A stretch of 64,000 nt of DNA from Streptomyces sp. NBC_00286 (GCF_036173125.1 NZ_CP108054.1:7469001-7533000), one strand, 5' to 3'. Positions 45,962 through 55,699 are shown, counted from the stretch's first letter. Notes: generated by a model not told the origin, from the sequence alone. Numbers and translations: made by a program.

Positions 45962-46123
45962 TCCTGGTGCTATCGGCTCGTTTCCGAGAGCGTGTCAAGG
46001 GCGTGGCGCGAGGAGTTCTGCGCGACCGGCCGGCGCCGGAGGGGCGCCGCTCCGGGACCCCTCCCGGCACGGGCGGGATAGGCAGTACGGGTGACGCACC
46101 CCAACTGCCGCCGGAGGACACGT

Positions 46124-46275
46124 ATGACGCGCGCCCGGCCTGTAGTACGTGCAGCCCTCGCGGTGTTGATCACCGTGCTGCTGGCGTCGTGCGGATCATC
46201 GGCACCGAAGACGACGGCGGCGAACTGCTCCAGGAGTACACGAAGTCGCGGTCGGTGGTCACGTCCGCGGGCAAG
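46124..46275 (+). pseudogene. frameshifted lipoprotein gene remnant
   Basis: An ATG behind GGAGGACACG starts a good lipoprotein signal peptide (MTRARPVVRAALAVLITVLL then ASCGSS). After about 30 residues the likely coding frame shifts (EDDGGELLQEYTKSRSVVTS in the other frame) and the sequence runs into the terminator of the amidase gene. No full-length protein is possible. Confidence 0.45.
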
Positions 46276-46278
46276 GAT

Positions 46279-46303
46279 GGGGCCCTCCACAGCGGAGGGC
46301 CCC
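46279..46303 (-). terminator. terminator of the FG-GAP amidase gene
   Basis: A perfect 10-bp stem (GGGGCCCTCC and complement) with a 5-base loop, about 40 bases beyond the stop codon of the minus-strand gene. Confidence 0.75.
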
Positions 46304-46340
46304 ACCGGTGTCTGTTCGCCGCGTTGTGCGCGGGTGCTGT

Positions 46341-49037
46341 TTACGGGGTCAGGGTCTGGCCAAGGTGTGCGCCGCCAGGCGTGCCCAGGCCGTCGCGGCC
46401 GTAGTACACGCCCTTCGTGGTGTCGATGCCCGCGCTGCCCGAGTCCAGTTGCAGGATCGTGCCGTCGTACCCGTTCTCGCCCTCGGCGCCGATCGCGAGG
46501 TCGGCGCGGCCCCAGCCGGAGAGGTCCTGGAGTACGACCGAGGATCCGAACTTGTCGTTGGGTTCGGTCCAGCCGGTGATGCCGGAGGTGTCCTGGTGGA
46601 AGCTCAGCGCGCCGGAGCCGGTCAGGCCCGTCGAGGTGCCCTTCAGGAGGAGGGCAGTGCCCGCGTTGGCCTGGTTGGTGCCGCTGCGGGTGATGTCCTC
46701 GTTCGGGAGGCCGGTGAGGACGTCCGCGTAGCCGTCGAGGTTGTAGTCGCCTACGGAGACGGACCAGCCCATGGCGTCGCCGGACTCGTTGGCGCCCGGG
46801 ACGCCCGTGGTGTCCTGGTAGACGGTGCGCATACCGGTGGTGGTGAAGCCGGTGGACGTGCCGGGGACCATGGTGACCTGGCCGCCCGAGGCCCCGCCGG
46901 ACTCCCCGGCGTACGGCTGGCCGATGACGATGTCGTCGTAGCCGTTGCCGTTCACGTCACCCGCGGCGAGGGAGCGGCCACCCTTGACGGAGATCGTGCT
47001 TACCTTGGCCAGACCGGCGGCCGAGCCCTTGAACCAGGTGACGCGGCCGATGCCGGACGTGTCACGGTAGTTGAGCGCCACGTCCGCGTAACCGTCGCGG
47101 TTGAAGTCACCCGTGGCGGCGTCCGGGTAGGCGACGCCCCCCGTCGCGGTGGTCAGCGTGCCGTACTGGGTGGCGCCGCCGGTCAGGTGGACGTTCCAGT
47201 TGCCGCCCTTGCCGGTGCCGGCCGCGAAGACGTCGGCCTTGCCGTCGGCGTTGAAGTCGCCGACCGTGACGGCCGAGCCCAGCTTGGCGCCGGCCGCGGT
47301 GACGCCCGAAGTGGTGTAGGAGGAGCCGGAGTTCAGGCCAGGGCCGTACAGGACCGTGACCGAACCGCGGTCGGCGTTGCCGGAGGTGTCGTCCTCGCCC
47401 GGCGCGCCGATGGCGAGGTCGGCGTGGCCGTCGCCGTTGATGTCGCCCCAGGCGGTCGACGCGCCCCAGTTGTCGCCGGTCTCGGAGCTGCCGGGCACGC
47501 CCGCGCTGGACTGGGTGAGCCTCACCTTGGCGCCGGCGACCGGGCCGTCGAGACCGCCGGGCACCACGACGACGTTTCCGACGTTGCCCGATGCCCTCGG
47601 CACACCGGCCACCAGGTCGGTGATGCCGTCGCGGTCGAAGTCGGCGGTCGGGACGGCGGAGTTCCTGCCGGCGCTTGCCGCGTACCGGCGGATCTCGGCG
47701 AGCTTGGGGTACAGGTTGGCGCCGGGGCAGGCTGTCGCGTTGGTGTCGCGGTGGCCGAAGACCCGGGGCAGCGTGATCGACGTGCCCTTCTCGACGAGGT
47801 TGCCGTCCTGGCCCTTGGCGGTGCCGGACGTCAGCGTCACCTGGCCGTTCGGGTCGATGCCGTACATGCCGAACTTCCAGGCCACGATCCGGGAGATGGC
47901 CTCAAGTCCGGCGCGGCTCGGCTTGGCGGTCTCGTAGTTGCCGATGAACGAGATGCCGACCGTGTTGGTGTTGAAGCCCACGTCGTGGGCGCCGATCACC
48001 GGCAGGTCCATGCCGCCGCTGCGGCCCTCGAAGATCTGGCCGCACTTGTCGACGACGAAGTTGTAGCCGAGGTCGTAGTAGCCGCGGGAGAAGTGCTCCT
48101 GCTGGATGGTCCGCATCCGGGCGCGGGACTGGCCGCAGGAGATCGTGTTGTCGTTGTTCACGCCCGTGTGGTGGACGACGGCCGCCTTGATCTCGGCGCC
48201 GTACCCGGGCGTGCCGTCGTAGTCGGTGGAGGCGCCCCACTCCGCCTGGGTGATGATCGGCGGCTTGACGACCGTGGAGGGGCGGGGGGCCGGGACGGTG
48301 TCGGAGGGCGACGGGGAGGCCGTCGGGGATTCGCTCGGGGACTCGGTCGGGGAGCCGGTCACGGAGTCCGTGGGTGTCGGGGCGTCGCTGGTGGGCGTGG
48401 GCGTGGTCGTGGCCGGGTCGCCGGGGGTCTGTGCGTCGGTCGCCGTGGGCGTGGGGGTGATGTCCTCGGCGTACGCGGCGGGTTCGGGGCGCACCTCCCC
48501 GGTGCCCTTGGGGTCGGTGCCGGGATCGAGCAGCTTGACGTCCAGGCCGGCCGGAAGGCCGGTGGCGAGCGTGCCGTCCGCGTTCACGACCCGTACCTCG
48601 AGGCCGTCCGCGTCGTCCGTCCACACGGAGGCCGTGCCGCCGCGCGTGCCGGCCCGCTCGGCCTCCGCTCCGTCGGCGGAGAATTCCTCGCCCGCGACCT
48701 TCTGCCACGCGGACCAGTCACCGGTCTCGGTGGCCCGGTAGCGGACCTCGGGTGTGCCCTTCAGCTGCGCGTGCGGGTTGTCCCAGGTCAGCATGACCGC
48801 GCTGTAACGGTCCGTGCCCTGCTTGTCCAGGCCCTTGCGCCCCGCCCCCTTGTCCTTCAGCTTCACGGTGTGCACGGCGGGTTTGCGCGCGGCCCGGGCG
48901 TCGTCCGGCTTCGCCGCCGGGTCGGCGATGGCGTACGTGACGGCTCCCGCGCCACCCACGAGGACGGCACCGATCGTCAGCCATGCTCTTCGCTTCAAAC
49001 TCAGCGGTGTGTACGCATGGGTCTTGCGTGGACTCAA
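46341..49037 (-). CDS. secreted peptidoglycan-recognition amidase with FG-GAP repeats
   Basis: 898 residues. A basic N-terminus and hydrophobic segment (RRAWLTIGAVLVGGAGAVTYA) form a signal peptide or anchor. A Thr/Pro/Ser linker (about 200-240) leads to an N-acetylmuramoyl-L-alanine amidase / PGRP domain (about 250-450; AAVVHHTGVNNDN with the zinc His, YYDLGYNFVVDKCGQIFEGR, VFGHRDTNATACPG). From about 455 to the end there are seven or so FG-GAP/VCBS repeats (DFDRDGITDLVAGVP, DINGDGHADLAIGAPGED). Likely an exported cell-wall hydrolase or wall-binding protein. The zinc ligands are present, so activity is plausible. The ATG is the first in the frame with a good signal. Confidence 0.9.
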   Translation of the reverse strand: MSPRKTHAYTPLSLKRRAWLTIGAVLVGGAGAVTYAIADPAAKPDDARAARKPAVHTVKLKDKGAGRKGLDKQGTDRYSAVMLTWDNPHAQLKGTPEVRYRATETGDWSAWQKVAGEEFSADGAEAERAGTRGGTASVWTDDADGLEVRVVNADGTLATGLPAGLDVKLLDPGTDPKGTGEVRPEPAAYAEDITPTPTATDAQTPGDPATTTPTPTSDAPTPTDSVTGSPTESPSESPTASPSPSDTVPAPRPSTVVKPPIITQAEWGASTDYDGTPGYGAEIKAAVVHHTGVNNDNTISCGQSRARMRTIQQEHFSRGYYDLGYNFVVDKCGQIFEGRSGGMDLPVIGAHDVGFNTNTVGISFIGNYETAKPSRAGLEAISRIVAWKFGMYGIDPNGQVTLTSGTAKGQDGNLVEKGTSITLPRVFGHRDTNATACPGANLYPKLAEIRRYAASAGRNSAVPTADFDRDGITDLVAGVPRASGNVGNVVVVPGGLDGPVAGAKVRLTQSSAGVPGSSETGDNWGASTAWGDINGDGHADLAIGAPGEDDTSGNADRGSVTVLYGPGLNSGSSYTTSGVTAAGAKLGSAVTVGDFNADGKADVFAAGTGKGGNWNVHLTGGATQYGTLTTATGGVAYPDAATGDFNRDGYADVALNYRDTSGIGRVTWFKGSAAGLAKVSTISVKGGRSLAAGDVNGNGYDDIVIGQPYAGESGGASGGQVTMVPGTSTGFTTTGMRTVYQDTTGVPGANESGDAMGWSVSVGDYNLDGYADVLTGLPNEDITRSGTNQANAGTALLLKGTSTGLTGSGALSFHQDTSGITGWTEPNDKFGSSVVLQDLSGWGRADLAIGAEGENGYDGTILQLDSGSAGIDTTKGVYYGRDGLGTPGGAHLGQTLTP

Positions 49038-49228
49038 CTTGCCCCACCCCTAGAAATGCCTCACAAGAGGACCACCTGTCACTCAGGTGGCAGTGGACCA
49101 AGCGCGCCCCATCCGTGAAACATCACTGTCAGGCAGCGGGAAGTGGCGCAGATCACGCCGCAGGGCTCTGCCCAGGTCGTACGGCCCCGGCAGAGCCCAG
49201 CTTCGAACCGGCCCATCCAGCGGAGCGT

Positions 49229-50695
49229 TCAGGCGTCGCGGTTCGCGCGGGCCCGGCGCCGTAGGAGGAGCAGGCCGCCCGCGACGGCGGTGAGGCCGGT
49301 GGCGGCGGTCCAGGCCGGGATGTCTGAGGAACCGGTGGCGGCCAGGTCGCCGTCCCTGCCGCCCTGGGGGCTGGGGGAGGGGGACGGTGAGGTGGGGGCG
49401 GCGCCTGAGTCGGAGCCGGAGTTGGAGCCGCTCGCGGGGGAAGGTGAACCCGCCGGGGAGGCCGGGGACTCCGGCTTGGTGGAGCGGTCGCGGGTGAACG
49501 CCAGGGTGCCGAAGCCGAGTTGGTCGTAGCCGCCGCTGTTGGGGCCGTAGTCGCCGCCGCCGCCCTCGGGGGCCGACTTGGCCGCGATCTGGGTCAGGTA
49601 CGACGCGGACAGGCCCCGGCGCTTGGTGTAGTGGTTGGCGATCGTGGCCCAGATGGGGCGGGTGTGGGCCGGATCCACGGGGGCCGCCTCGCTCACGGTC
49701 TCCGAGCCCGACCAGCCGTTGATCGCACCTTTCGCGCGGGTGTTGGGCGTGAACGGCACGTCCCCGCCCATGCTCCACTTCGCCACGTACTGGGCGGCCT
49801 TGAAGAAGCGGTTGTCGTCGTAGCCGTACAGGTCGAGGCCCTGGTTCCAGGCCATCTCGCAGAAGGTGCCCATCAGGCCGATGCCCAGCAGGGCGTGGCC
49901 CTGGTCGCGGCCCGCCTCCACCCACTCGGCGAGGCCGTCATCCTCATGAACGACCGGGATGGCGTTCTTGATGGCGCCCAGGCCCTCGCCGTGCTTGAAG
50001 TACTCGACCGCGGTGTCGACCTTGGCCTGGTCGTCGCAGAGGATGCCGACTGCGAGGACGCAGGCCATGTTCGCGAGGTCCCAGTTGGTCCAGTAGTTGG
50101 AGACGACGGCGCCGTTGTGGTTCTTGAGGAAGTCCTCGGCGAGCGGCGAGAAGACCTCCAGCATCATCTTCTGGAAGCGGGCCAGGTCGAAGTCGTCGCG
50201 GTCGCGGACGAGTTCGGCGGCATTGGCGAACTGGTAGCCGTAGAGGCCGGACGCGAGGAAGCGGTCCGCTGAGCCCTCGACGGCGGTCAGTTTCGCGGAC
50301 CAGGCGTTGAGGATGGCGACGGCGGTGTCCAGGTGCGCGTCCTCGCCGGTGACATGGCCGCGCAGGGCGTTCTGGTACGCCGCGTGGATGTCGTTGTAGA
50401 GGATCGCGTAGTTCTGCGGATGGCCCTCGCCCCGGTAGACCGTGGCCTGCGGGTTGGGCTGCCATGTGCTCTGCGAGTGGCGGTTGGCGGTGAGCTTGGC
50501 GAAGCCCGCCGTGTACGGGTTCGCGCCCGCCTTCACCTTGGCCGCCATGCGGTCGAGGTCGGCTCTGGTGTGCAGCAGCCCGGGATGCGCGAACGTCGTG
50601 CCTGCCGCTGACGCGGAGGTCGCGGGGACGGCAGCGCCGATGGCTGCCGCGCCCGCGGCCGTCCCGGCGATCTTCAGCAAGCTCCGGCGGTTCAT
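49229..50695 (-). CDS. secreted alginate lyase-family protein with sortase anchor
   Basis: 488 residues. A signal peptide follows the start (MNRRSLLKIAGTAAGAAAIG). The alginate lyase / alpha-toroid domain covers about 35-400 (YAILYNDIHAAYQNALRG, NYWTNWDLANMACVLAVG, HEDDGLAEWVEAGRDQGHAL). A Pro/Ser/Gly stretch then leads to a C-terminal sorting signal: LAATG, a hydrophobic segment and a final Arg cluster. LAATG fits the LAXTG site of class E sortases in Streptomyces, so the enzyme should be attached to the wall. The exact substrate is not known. ATG 50695 opens the signal; the frame runs on upstream without homology. Divergent from the GH43 gene at 51037. Confidence 0.85.
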   Translation of the reverse strand: MNRRSLLKIAGTAAGAAAIGAAVPATSASAAGTTFAHPGLLHTRADLDRMAAKVKAGANPYTAGFAKLTANRHSQSTWQPNPQATVYRGEGHPQNYAILYNDIHAAYQNALRGHVTGEDAHLDTAVAILNAWSAKLTAVEGSADRFLASGLYGYQFANAAELVRDRDDFDLARFQKMMLEVFSPLAEDFLKNHNGAVVSNYWTNWDLANMACVLAVGILCDDQAKVDTAVEYFKHGEGLGAIKNAIPVVHEDDGLAEWVEAGRDQGHALLGIGLMGTFCEMAWNQGLDLYGYDDNRFFKAAQYVAKWSMGGDVPFTPNTRAKGAINGWSGSETVSEAAPVDPAHTRPIWATIANHYTKRRGLSASYLTQIAAKSAPEGGGGDYGPNSGGYDQLGFGTLAFTRDRSTKPESPASPAGSPSPASGSNSGSDSGAAPTSPSPSPSPQGGRDGDLAATGSSDIPAWTAATGLTAVAGGLLLLRRRARANRDA

Positions 50696-50813
50696 CTCTG
50701 CTATCACGGCTTCGGTCCTCAGGGGTGGGGTGCGTGCCGATGCGTAGGCGTACGGACTGGAGACGCGCGACCCCGCGGGCGATAACAAAAAAGTGACCCT
50801 CACATCCCAGAGA

Positions 50814-50871
50814 GCGGTCACGCCCCGGGGAAAGCCGTCACGCCCCGGGAAAGCCGTCACCCTCCGGAAAA
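50814..50871 (+). repeat. three head-to-tail 19-20 bp repeats in a divergent promoter region
   Basis: Units at 50814-50833, 50834-50852 and 50853-50871 share the pattern GCCGTCACGCCCCGGGAAA with small changes. They lie in the 341-base gap between the alginate lyase gene (minus) and the GH43 gene (plus). Such iterons are often activator or repressor sites. A GTTCG/CGAAC inverted repeat is at 50951-50966 and a TTGACG hexamer at 50900. Confidence 0.75.
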
Positions 50872-51036
50872 CTGATCGAAACCAAACCCGTCGCATCCAT
50901 TGACGCTCCATCCGCCCCACCTTTACCTTCTGGTCGAAGTTACGCACAGTGTTCGTGATCTCGAACGTGCCCGTACGGCGCGTGCGCTGAGCCCGCTCAC
51001 CATGCCCAACCCCCCCGCCCCCAGAAGGGACTTACC

Positions 51037-52524
51037 GTGTTCCGCACACGCCACTGGTTCATCCTCGGGGCGGCGCTGCTGGCCCTGTTGGGATCGCTGG
51101 TCACCGCTCAGCCGGGGACCGCCGCCGAAGGCCGGCCGTACACCAACCCCGTCAAGGCGCAGAAGGGCGCCGACCCCTGGCTGGAGTACTACAACGGCAA
51201 CTACTACCTGGTGACGACCTCGTTCACCGGTGAGCTGACCATGCGCAAGTCGCCGACACTCGCCGGGCTGAACACCGCGCCCAGCGTGCAGGTCTGGTCG
51301 GACAACAACAGCAGCCGCAACTGGAACATGTGGGCCCCGGAGATCCACTTCTTCAACGGCAAGTGGTACCTGTACTACTCCGCCGGGCCGCGCGGCTCCG
51401 CCTGCTGCGACGACCAGCGCACCCATGTGCTGGAGAGCTCCGGCTCCGACCCGATGGGGCCGTACACCCACAAGAACACCTTCGCCGGCTCCAACCTGGA
51501 CCCCAACGGCTGGCTGATCGACGCCAGCGTGCTCAAGCACAACAACAAGCTGTACCTGGTGGGCAGCGGTTCGGCCGGCGGCAGCAAGCAGAGCCTTGTC
51601 ATCGCGCCGCTCAGCAACCCGTACACCCTCGCCAGCAACAACTTCACGGTGATCTCCAGCCCGACGCTGAGCTGGGAGACCCAGGGCGGCACGGTCAACG
51701 AGGGCCCCGAGCCGCTCTACCGCAACGGCCGCACCTTCCTCATCTACTCCGCCAGCGCCTGCTGGGGTCCCGACTACAAGCTCGGCCAGCTGGAGCTGAC
51801 CGGCTCCGACCCGCTGCTCGCCTCCTCCTGGACCAAGAAGCAGACCCCGGTCTTCCAGCGCAGCGACGCGAACAGCGTGTACGGGCCCGGCCACAACGGC
51901 TTCTTCACCTCGCCGGACGGCACGGAGAACTGGATCGTCTACCACGCCAACGACGCGGCGGGTGACGGCTGCGACAACGGCCGTACGACCCGCGCCCAGA
52001 AGTTCACCTGGAACGCCGACGGCACCCCGAACTTCGGCACCCCGGCCCGCCTCGGTACGACGATGGCAGGACCCTCCGGTGAGACGGCCACGACCCCGAA
52101 CGCCTACACCATCGTCAACCGCAACAGCGGCAAGTGCCTCGACGTCAACGGCGGCAGCAGCGCCGACGGCGCCAACATCTTCCAGTGGACCTGCAACGGC
52201 GGGGCCAACCAGAAGTGGCGCATCGAAGACCGCGCCGACGACACCAGCCGCCTCGTCAACGTCGCCACCGGCAAGGTCGCCGACATCGCCGACTGCAGCA
52301 CGGCCGACGGCGCCGACGTCCGGCAGTGGTCCTGGCTGAACAACAACTGCCAGAAGTTCCGCATGGTCTACACCGGCGGCGACTACGTACGGATCGTCAG
52401 CGCCGCCACCAACAAGGTCATGGACGTCGCCAACTGCGGCACCGCCAACGGCACCGACGTACGCCAGTGGACCTGGCTCAACAACAACTGCCAGCAGTGG
52501 CGCCTCCAGCCCACCACGGCCTGA
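51037..52524 (+). CDS. secreted GH43 glycosidase with ricin-type carbohydrate-binding domain
   Basis: 495 residues. A signal peptide (FILGAALLALLGSLVTAQPG) is followed by a five-bladed GH43 domain (about 30-350). Its acidic residues are in GADPWLEYY (base), APEIHFFNGKWYLYYSAG (pKa Asp/Glu region) and NEGPEPLYRNGRTF (acid Glu). A ricin-B / CBM13 domain occupies about 360-495 with QxW repeats (QWTCNG, QWSWLNN, QWTWLNN). Probable role: release of arabinose from plant polysaccharide. GTG start behind AGAAGGGA. It is followed by another GH43 gene 57 bases downstream, so the two probably form an operon. Confidence 0.92.
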   Translation: MFRTRHWFILGAALLALLGSLVTAQPGTAAEGRPYTNPVKAQKGADPWLEYYNGNYYLVTTSFTGELTMRKSPTLAGLNTAPSVQVWSDNNSSRNWNMWAPEIHFFNGKWYLYYSAGPRGSACCDDQRTHVLESSGSDPMGPYTHKNTFAGSNLDPNGWLIDASVLKHNNKLYLVGSGSAGGSKQSLVIAPLSNPYTLASNNFTVISSPTLSWETQGGTVNEGPEPLYRNGRTFLIYSASACWGPDYKLGQLELTGSDPLLASSWTKKQTPVFQRSDANSVYGPGHNGFFTSPDGTENWIVYHANDAAGDGCDNGRTTRAQKFTWNADGTPNFGTPARLGTTMAGPSGETATTPNAYTIVNRNSGKCLDVNGGSSADGANIFQWTCNGGANQKWRIEDRADDTSRLVNVATGKVADIADCSTADGADVRQWSWLNNNCQKFRMVYTGGDYVRIVSAATNKVMDVANCGTANGTDVRQWTWLNNNCQQWRLQPTTA

Positions 52525-52581
52525 CCGCCGTCCCCACCACGGCCGGACCACCGTCTGACCTTGCCTGATCAGGAGACCCTC

Positions 52582-54033
52582 ATGAGACGCAGAACCTTCC
52601 TCGCCGGGGCGGCCACGGCGATGGCCGCCGGGCCGGCCGTACTGGCCACGGGCGGCACCGCATACGCCGCCGCCCCCGCCTCGCCCGCCGTGACCTTCAC
52701 CAACCCGATCGCCCTGCAGCGCGCCGACCCCCACATCCACAAACACACCGACGGCTACTACTACTTCACCGCCACCGTGCCCGCGTACGACAAGATCGTG
52801 ATGCGCCGGGCCACCACCCTCCAGGGCCTGTCCACCGCCCCGGAGACCACCATCTGGACCAAGCACTCGACCGGTGAGATGGGCGCCCATATCTGGGCGC
52901 CGGAGATCCACTTCATCGGCGGCAAGTGGTACATCTACTTCGCCGCCGGTGCCGCCAACGACATCTGGAAGATCCGGCCGTACGTCCTGGAGAGCAGCTC
53001 CGCCAACCCGCTGACCGGGACGTGGACGGAAAAGGGGCGGATCGCCCTGCCGCTGGACACCTTCTCGCTGGACGCGACGACCTTCGTCGTCGGTGGCAGC
53101 CGCTATCTGAGCTGGGCTCAGAACGACCCGGCCGTGGGCAGCGGAACCAACCTGTATCTCGCGAAGCTGTCCAACCCGTGGACCATCACCGGGACTCCGG
53201 TACGGATCTCCACGCCGACCCACGCCTGGGAGACCGTGGGCCACCGCGTCAATGAGGGCCCGGCCGTCATCCAGCGGAACGGCAAGGTCTTCATGGCCTT
53301 CTCCGCCGCCGCCACCGACGCCAACTACTGCCTCGGTCTGCTGACCGCCTCCGCCTCGGCCGATCTGCTCAACCCTGGCTCCTGGACGAAGAGTTCGCAG
53401 CCTGTCCTCAGGAGCAACGACGCGACCGGGCAGTACGGGCCCGGCCACAACTGCTTCACCGTCTCCGAGGACGGGAAGTCGGACGTACTCGTCTACCACG
53501 ACCGCAACTACAAGGACATCAGCGGCGATCCGCTGAACGACCCGAACCGGCGCACCCGTTACCAGAAGCTGTACTGGAATGCCGACGGCACGCCGAACTT
53601 CGGCATTCCGGTCGCTGACGGGGTGACTCCGGTGCGGTTCTCCTCGTACAACTTCCCCGATCGGTATATCCGGCACTGGGAGTACCGGGCGAAGCTTGAG
53701 CCGAACGTCACGAATCTTGCCGATTCGCAGTTCCGCGTGGTTGCCGGTCTTGCTGGGAGCGGGACCGTTTCCCTGGAGTCGGCTAACTTTCCCGGGTACT
53801 TCCTGCGGCACAAGAATTACGAGATGTGGGTGGAGAAGAACGACGGGTCCAGCACCTTCCGGAACGACGCGACGTTTTCGCGGCGGGCGGGGCTTGCCGA
53901 CTCGGCGTCGGGGGTTTCCTTTGAGTCGTTCAACTTCCCGGGGCGGTTCATTCGGCACTACGAGAATTTGCTGTACATCCAGCCGGTCAGTACGAGCCTT
54001 GACCGGCAGGATGCCACGTACTACGCGGAGTAG
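52582..54033 (+). CDS. secreted GH43 arabinofuranosidase-like enzyme with AbfB domain
   Basis: 483 residues. A Tat-like signal (MRRRTFLAGAATAMAAGPAV) precedes a GH43 domain (ALQRADPHIHKHTDGYYYF, WAPEIHFIGGKWYIYFAAG, NEGPAVIQRNGKVF). The C-terminal 140 residues are an AbfB arabinose-binding module (CBM42; VRFSSYNFPDRYIRHW, ESANFPGYFLRHKNYEMWV, ESFNFPGRFIRHYENL). Likely exo-acting alpha-L-arabinofuranosidase on arabinoxylan. The chosen ATG at 52582 is behind AGGAGA; the TTG at 52561 is upstream of the RBS. Its last part uses a less GC-biased third position than the start. Confidence 0.93.
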   Translation: MRRRTFLAGAATAMAAGPAVLATGGTAYAAAPASPAVTFTNPIALQRADPHIHKHTDGYYYFTATVPAYDKIVMRRATTLQGLSTAPETTIWTKHSTGEMGAHIWAPEIHFIGGKWYIYFAAGAANDIWKIRPYVLESSSANPLTGTWTEKGRIALPLDTFSLDATTFVVGGSRYLSWAQNDPAVGSGTNLYLAKLSNPWTITGTPVRISTPTHAWETVGHRVNEGPAVIQRNGKVFMAFSAAATDANYCLGLLTASASADLLNPGSWTKSSQPVLRSNDATGQYGPGHNCFTVSEDGKSDVLVYHDRNYKDISGDPLNDPNRRTRYQKLYWNADGTPNFGIPVADGVTPVRFSSYNFPDRYIRHWEYRAKLEPNVTNLADSQFRVVAGLAGSGTVSLESANFPGYFLRHKNYEMWVEKNDGSSTFRNDATFSRRAGLADSASGVSFESFNFPGRFIRHYENLLYIQPVSTSLDRQDATYYAE

Positions 54034-54087
54034 CTCCGCCGCGTAGCTCCGCTGGTGGCGCAGTGCAAGGCCCCCCGCGGGATCCAG

Positions 54088-54120
54088 CCCCGCCCGGCGG
54101 CAGTTCTCAGCCGGGCGGGG
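54088..54120. terminator. bidirectional terminator between GH43 and FG-GAP lipoprotein genes
   Basis: An 11-bp stem (CCCCGCCCGGC and complement) with an 11-base loop lies between the convergent genes. The right arm overlaps the last codons and stop of the minus-strand lipoprotein gene. Confidence 0.7.
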
Positions 54121-55567
54121 CGAAGCCCGTCGTCGTGAAGGACGTCTTGTCGCGGTGCGTCGTTCCGTCGGTGATCCACCAGTGCGTGGGGTGCTGGCCG
54201 TAGAACCCGAACAGCGCGTCGGCCGCCCAGTTGAGGATCAGCTCGTCCTTGCCGTCGCCGTCGAAGTCGGCGGCTCCCGCGGGCCGGGCATGGCGCCACT
54301 TCGCCGGGATCTTCTTGCCGTCCGCCTTCGCCGGTCCTTCGCGCAGGACCGGGGTGCGCTGGTCGCCGTCGATGAGCGTGGCGTTCTCGTACGTGGCGAC
54401 GAGGATGCCGTCGCGGCCGTCGCCGTCGGGGTCGGCGGCTGCGAAGACTCCGGGGCCGTAGTCGGTCTTCCGGTCCTTGGGTGCCTCGGGCAGCCGGTGG
54501 GTGACCGGTGCGGCGCCGCTGCCGGGGTACACGGCGAGCGATCCGTCGACGTCGGGGGCTTCCGTCTCGTAGCCGGGCTCGTCGTTGCGGCTGCCGTCGT
54601 CTCCGATGACCACATCGCGCTGCCCGTCGCCGTCGAAGTCGCCGAAGGCGTGGGCGTTGCCGAGGCGCAGCCGGCGGCCGTTCGCGGACAGGCCCTCGCC
54701 GCTGCGGGCCGGGTAGAGGGTGTTGGCGGACTGCTCGCCGTCGTTCATCCCCTGGAGCAGCAGAGAGGTCGCGCGCGGCTTGCCCGTCGGGTCGACGTCG
54801 TCCGCGATGAGCGAGCCTTCCGACCAGGGCAGGCTGGTGTCGGTGCGCGCGGGCACCCCCGACCGGGTGAACGGGCCGTACAGCACCACGAGCGACGACT
54901 GGTTCCGCGCGAGGGCCGCGAGGTCGTGGTGTCCGTCGCCGTCGAAGTCGCCGCGCACCTCGGAATCCACGCCCTGTTTGGACACGCTCTGGGGCAGCCG
55001 TACCTCGGTTGCCTCGGCACCCGTCCTGGGCCCGGCCGGTCCGCCCCACGCCACGTACGGAACGGAGCTCGAGGCGGTGATCTGCCCGTCCCTCACCGAT
55101 TCGCCCGCGACGCTCGTGACGAAGTCCGGGAACCCGTCGCTGTCCAGATCGGCGGTGACCACGGCCTCCGCGATGACACTGTCTTCGGGACCCCACCACT
55201 CCGGCGGCAGTGCGGGCAGGCCCAGATCGCCGCGGTCGTAGACCGTGCGGGTCGCCGGGTCGAGTCCCTTGGCCGATCCGTAGACCACACAGATCCGCTG
55301 GTCGTGGCCGGTGGTTTCCGGATTGCCGCGGACCTGGACGGGAACCAAGAGATCGCGATGCCCGTCGCCGTTGATGTCGTCGGGGTCCTTCGACCCCTTC
55401 CCCGGCGTCGGCGCCCGGCTCTCGGCGGGCGCGCTGGGAACCGGCGCAGCCGACGTCCCACCGCCCGAGGGGGACGGCTCGCGGCCTGTTCCGTCGCCGC
55501 CGCATCCGGTGAGCGGGGCGAGTACGACGCACGCGGCGACGGCCGACAAGGCGATACGCGACTTCAT
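54107..55567 (-). CDS. FG-GAP/VCBS repeat lipoprotein
   Basis: 486 residues. Lipoprotein signal (MKSRIALSAVAACVVLAPLT then GCGG). After a Ser/Pro linker come repeated calcium-type FG-GAP segments (DINGDGHRDLLVPV, DLDSDGFPDFVTSV, DFDGDGHHDLAALA, DFDGDGQRDVVIGDD, DFDGDGKDELILNW), the pattern of integrin-like beta-propellers. Exposed on the outer face of the membrane; a ligand is not known. The ATG at 55567 follows GGTGAGGCGC; upstream frame extension is not a signal peptide. Confidence 0.9.
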   Translation of the reverse strand: MKSRIALSAVAACVVLAPLTGCGGDGTGREPSPSGGGTSAAPVPSAPAESRAPTPGKGSKDPDDINGDGHRDLLVPVQVRGNPETTGHDQRICVVYGSAKGLDPATRTVYDRGDLGLPALPPEWWGPEDSVIAEAVVTADLDSDGFPDFVTSVAGESVRDGQITASSSVPYVAWGGPAGPRTGAEATEVRLPQSVSKQGVDSEVRGDFDGDGHHDLAALARNQSSLVVLYGPFTRSGVPARTDTSLPWSEGSLIADDVDPTGKPRATSLLLQGMNDGEQSANTLYPARSGEGLSANGRRLRLGNAHAFGDFDGDGQRDVVIGDDGSRNDEPGYETEAPDVDGSLAVYPGSGAAPVTHRLPEAPKDRKTDYGPGVFAAADPDGDGRDGILVATYENATLIDGDQRTPVLREGPAKADGKKIPAKWRHARPAGAADFDGDGKDELILNWAADALFGFYGQHPTHWWITDGTTHRDKTSFTTTGFAPPG

Positions 55568-55699
55568 GCGCCTCACCGTCACATCCCGTGCCGGACCTGC
55601 TCCAGCGAATGCGACGACCGTTGCCCAGTCGTCGCTCAGCCGTTCTGGGAATGGGACCACGAGACCACGCCCGACAGTCGGCGAGTAACCCCGTCGCCG

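Noticed and set aside
46308..49118. A 936-codon open frame antisense to the FG-GAP amidase
   Set aside because: Val/Ala/Gly/Arg low-complexity translation; the minus-strand gene has signal peptide, zinc site and FG-GAP repeats.
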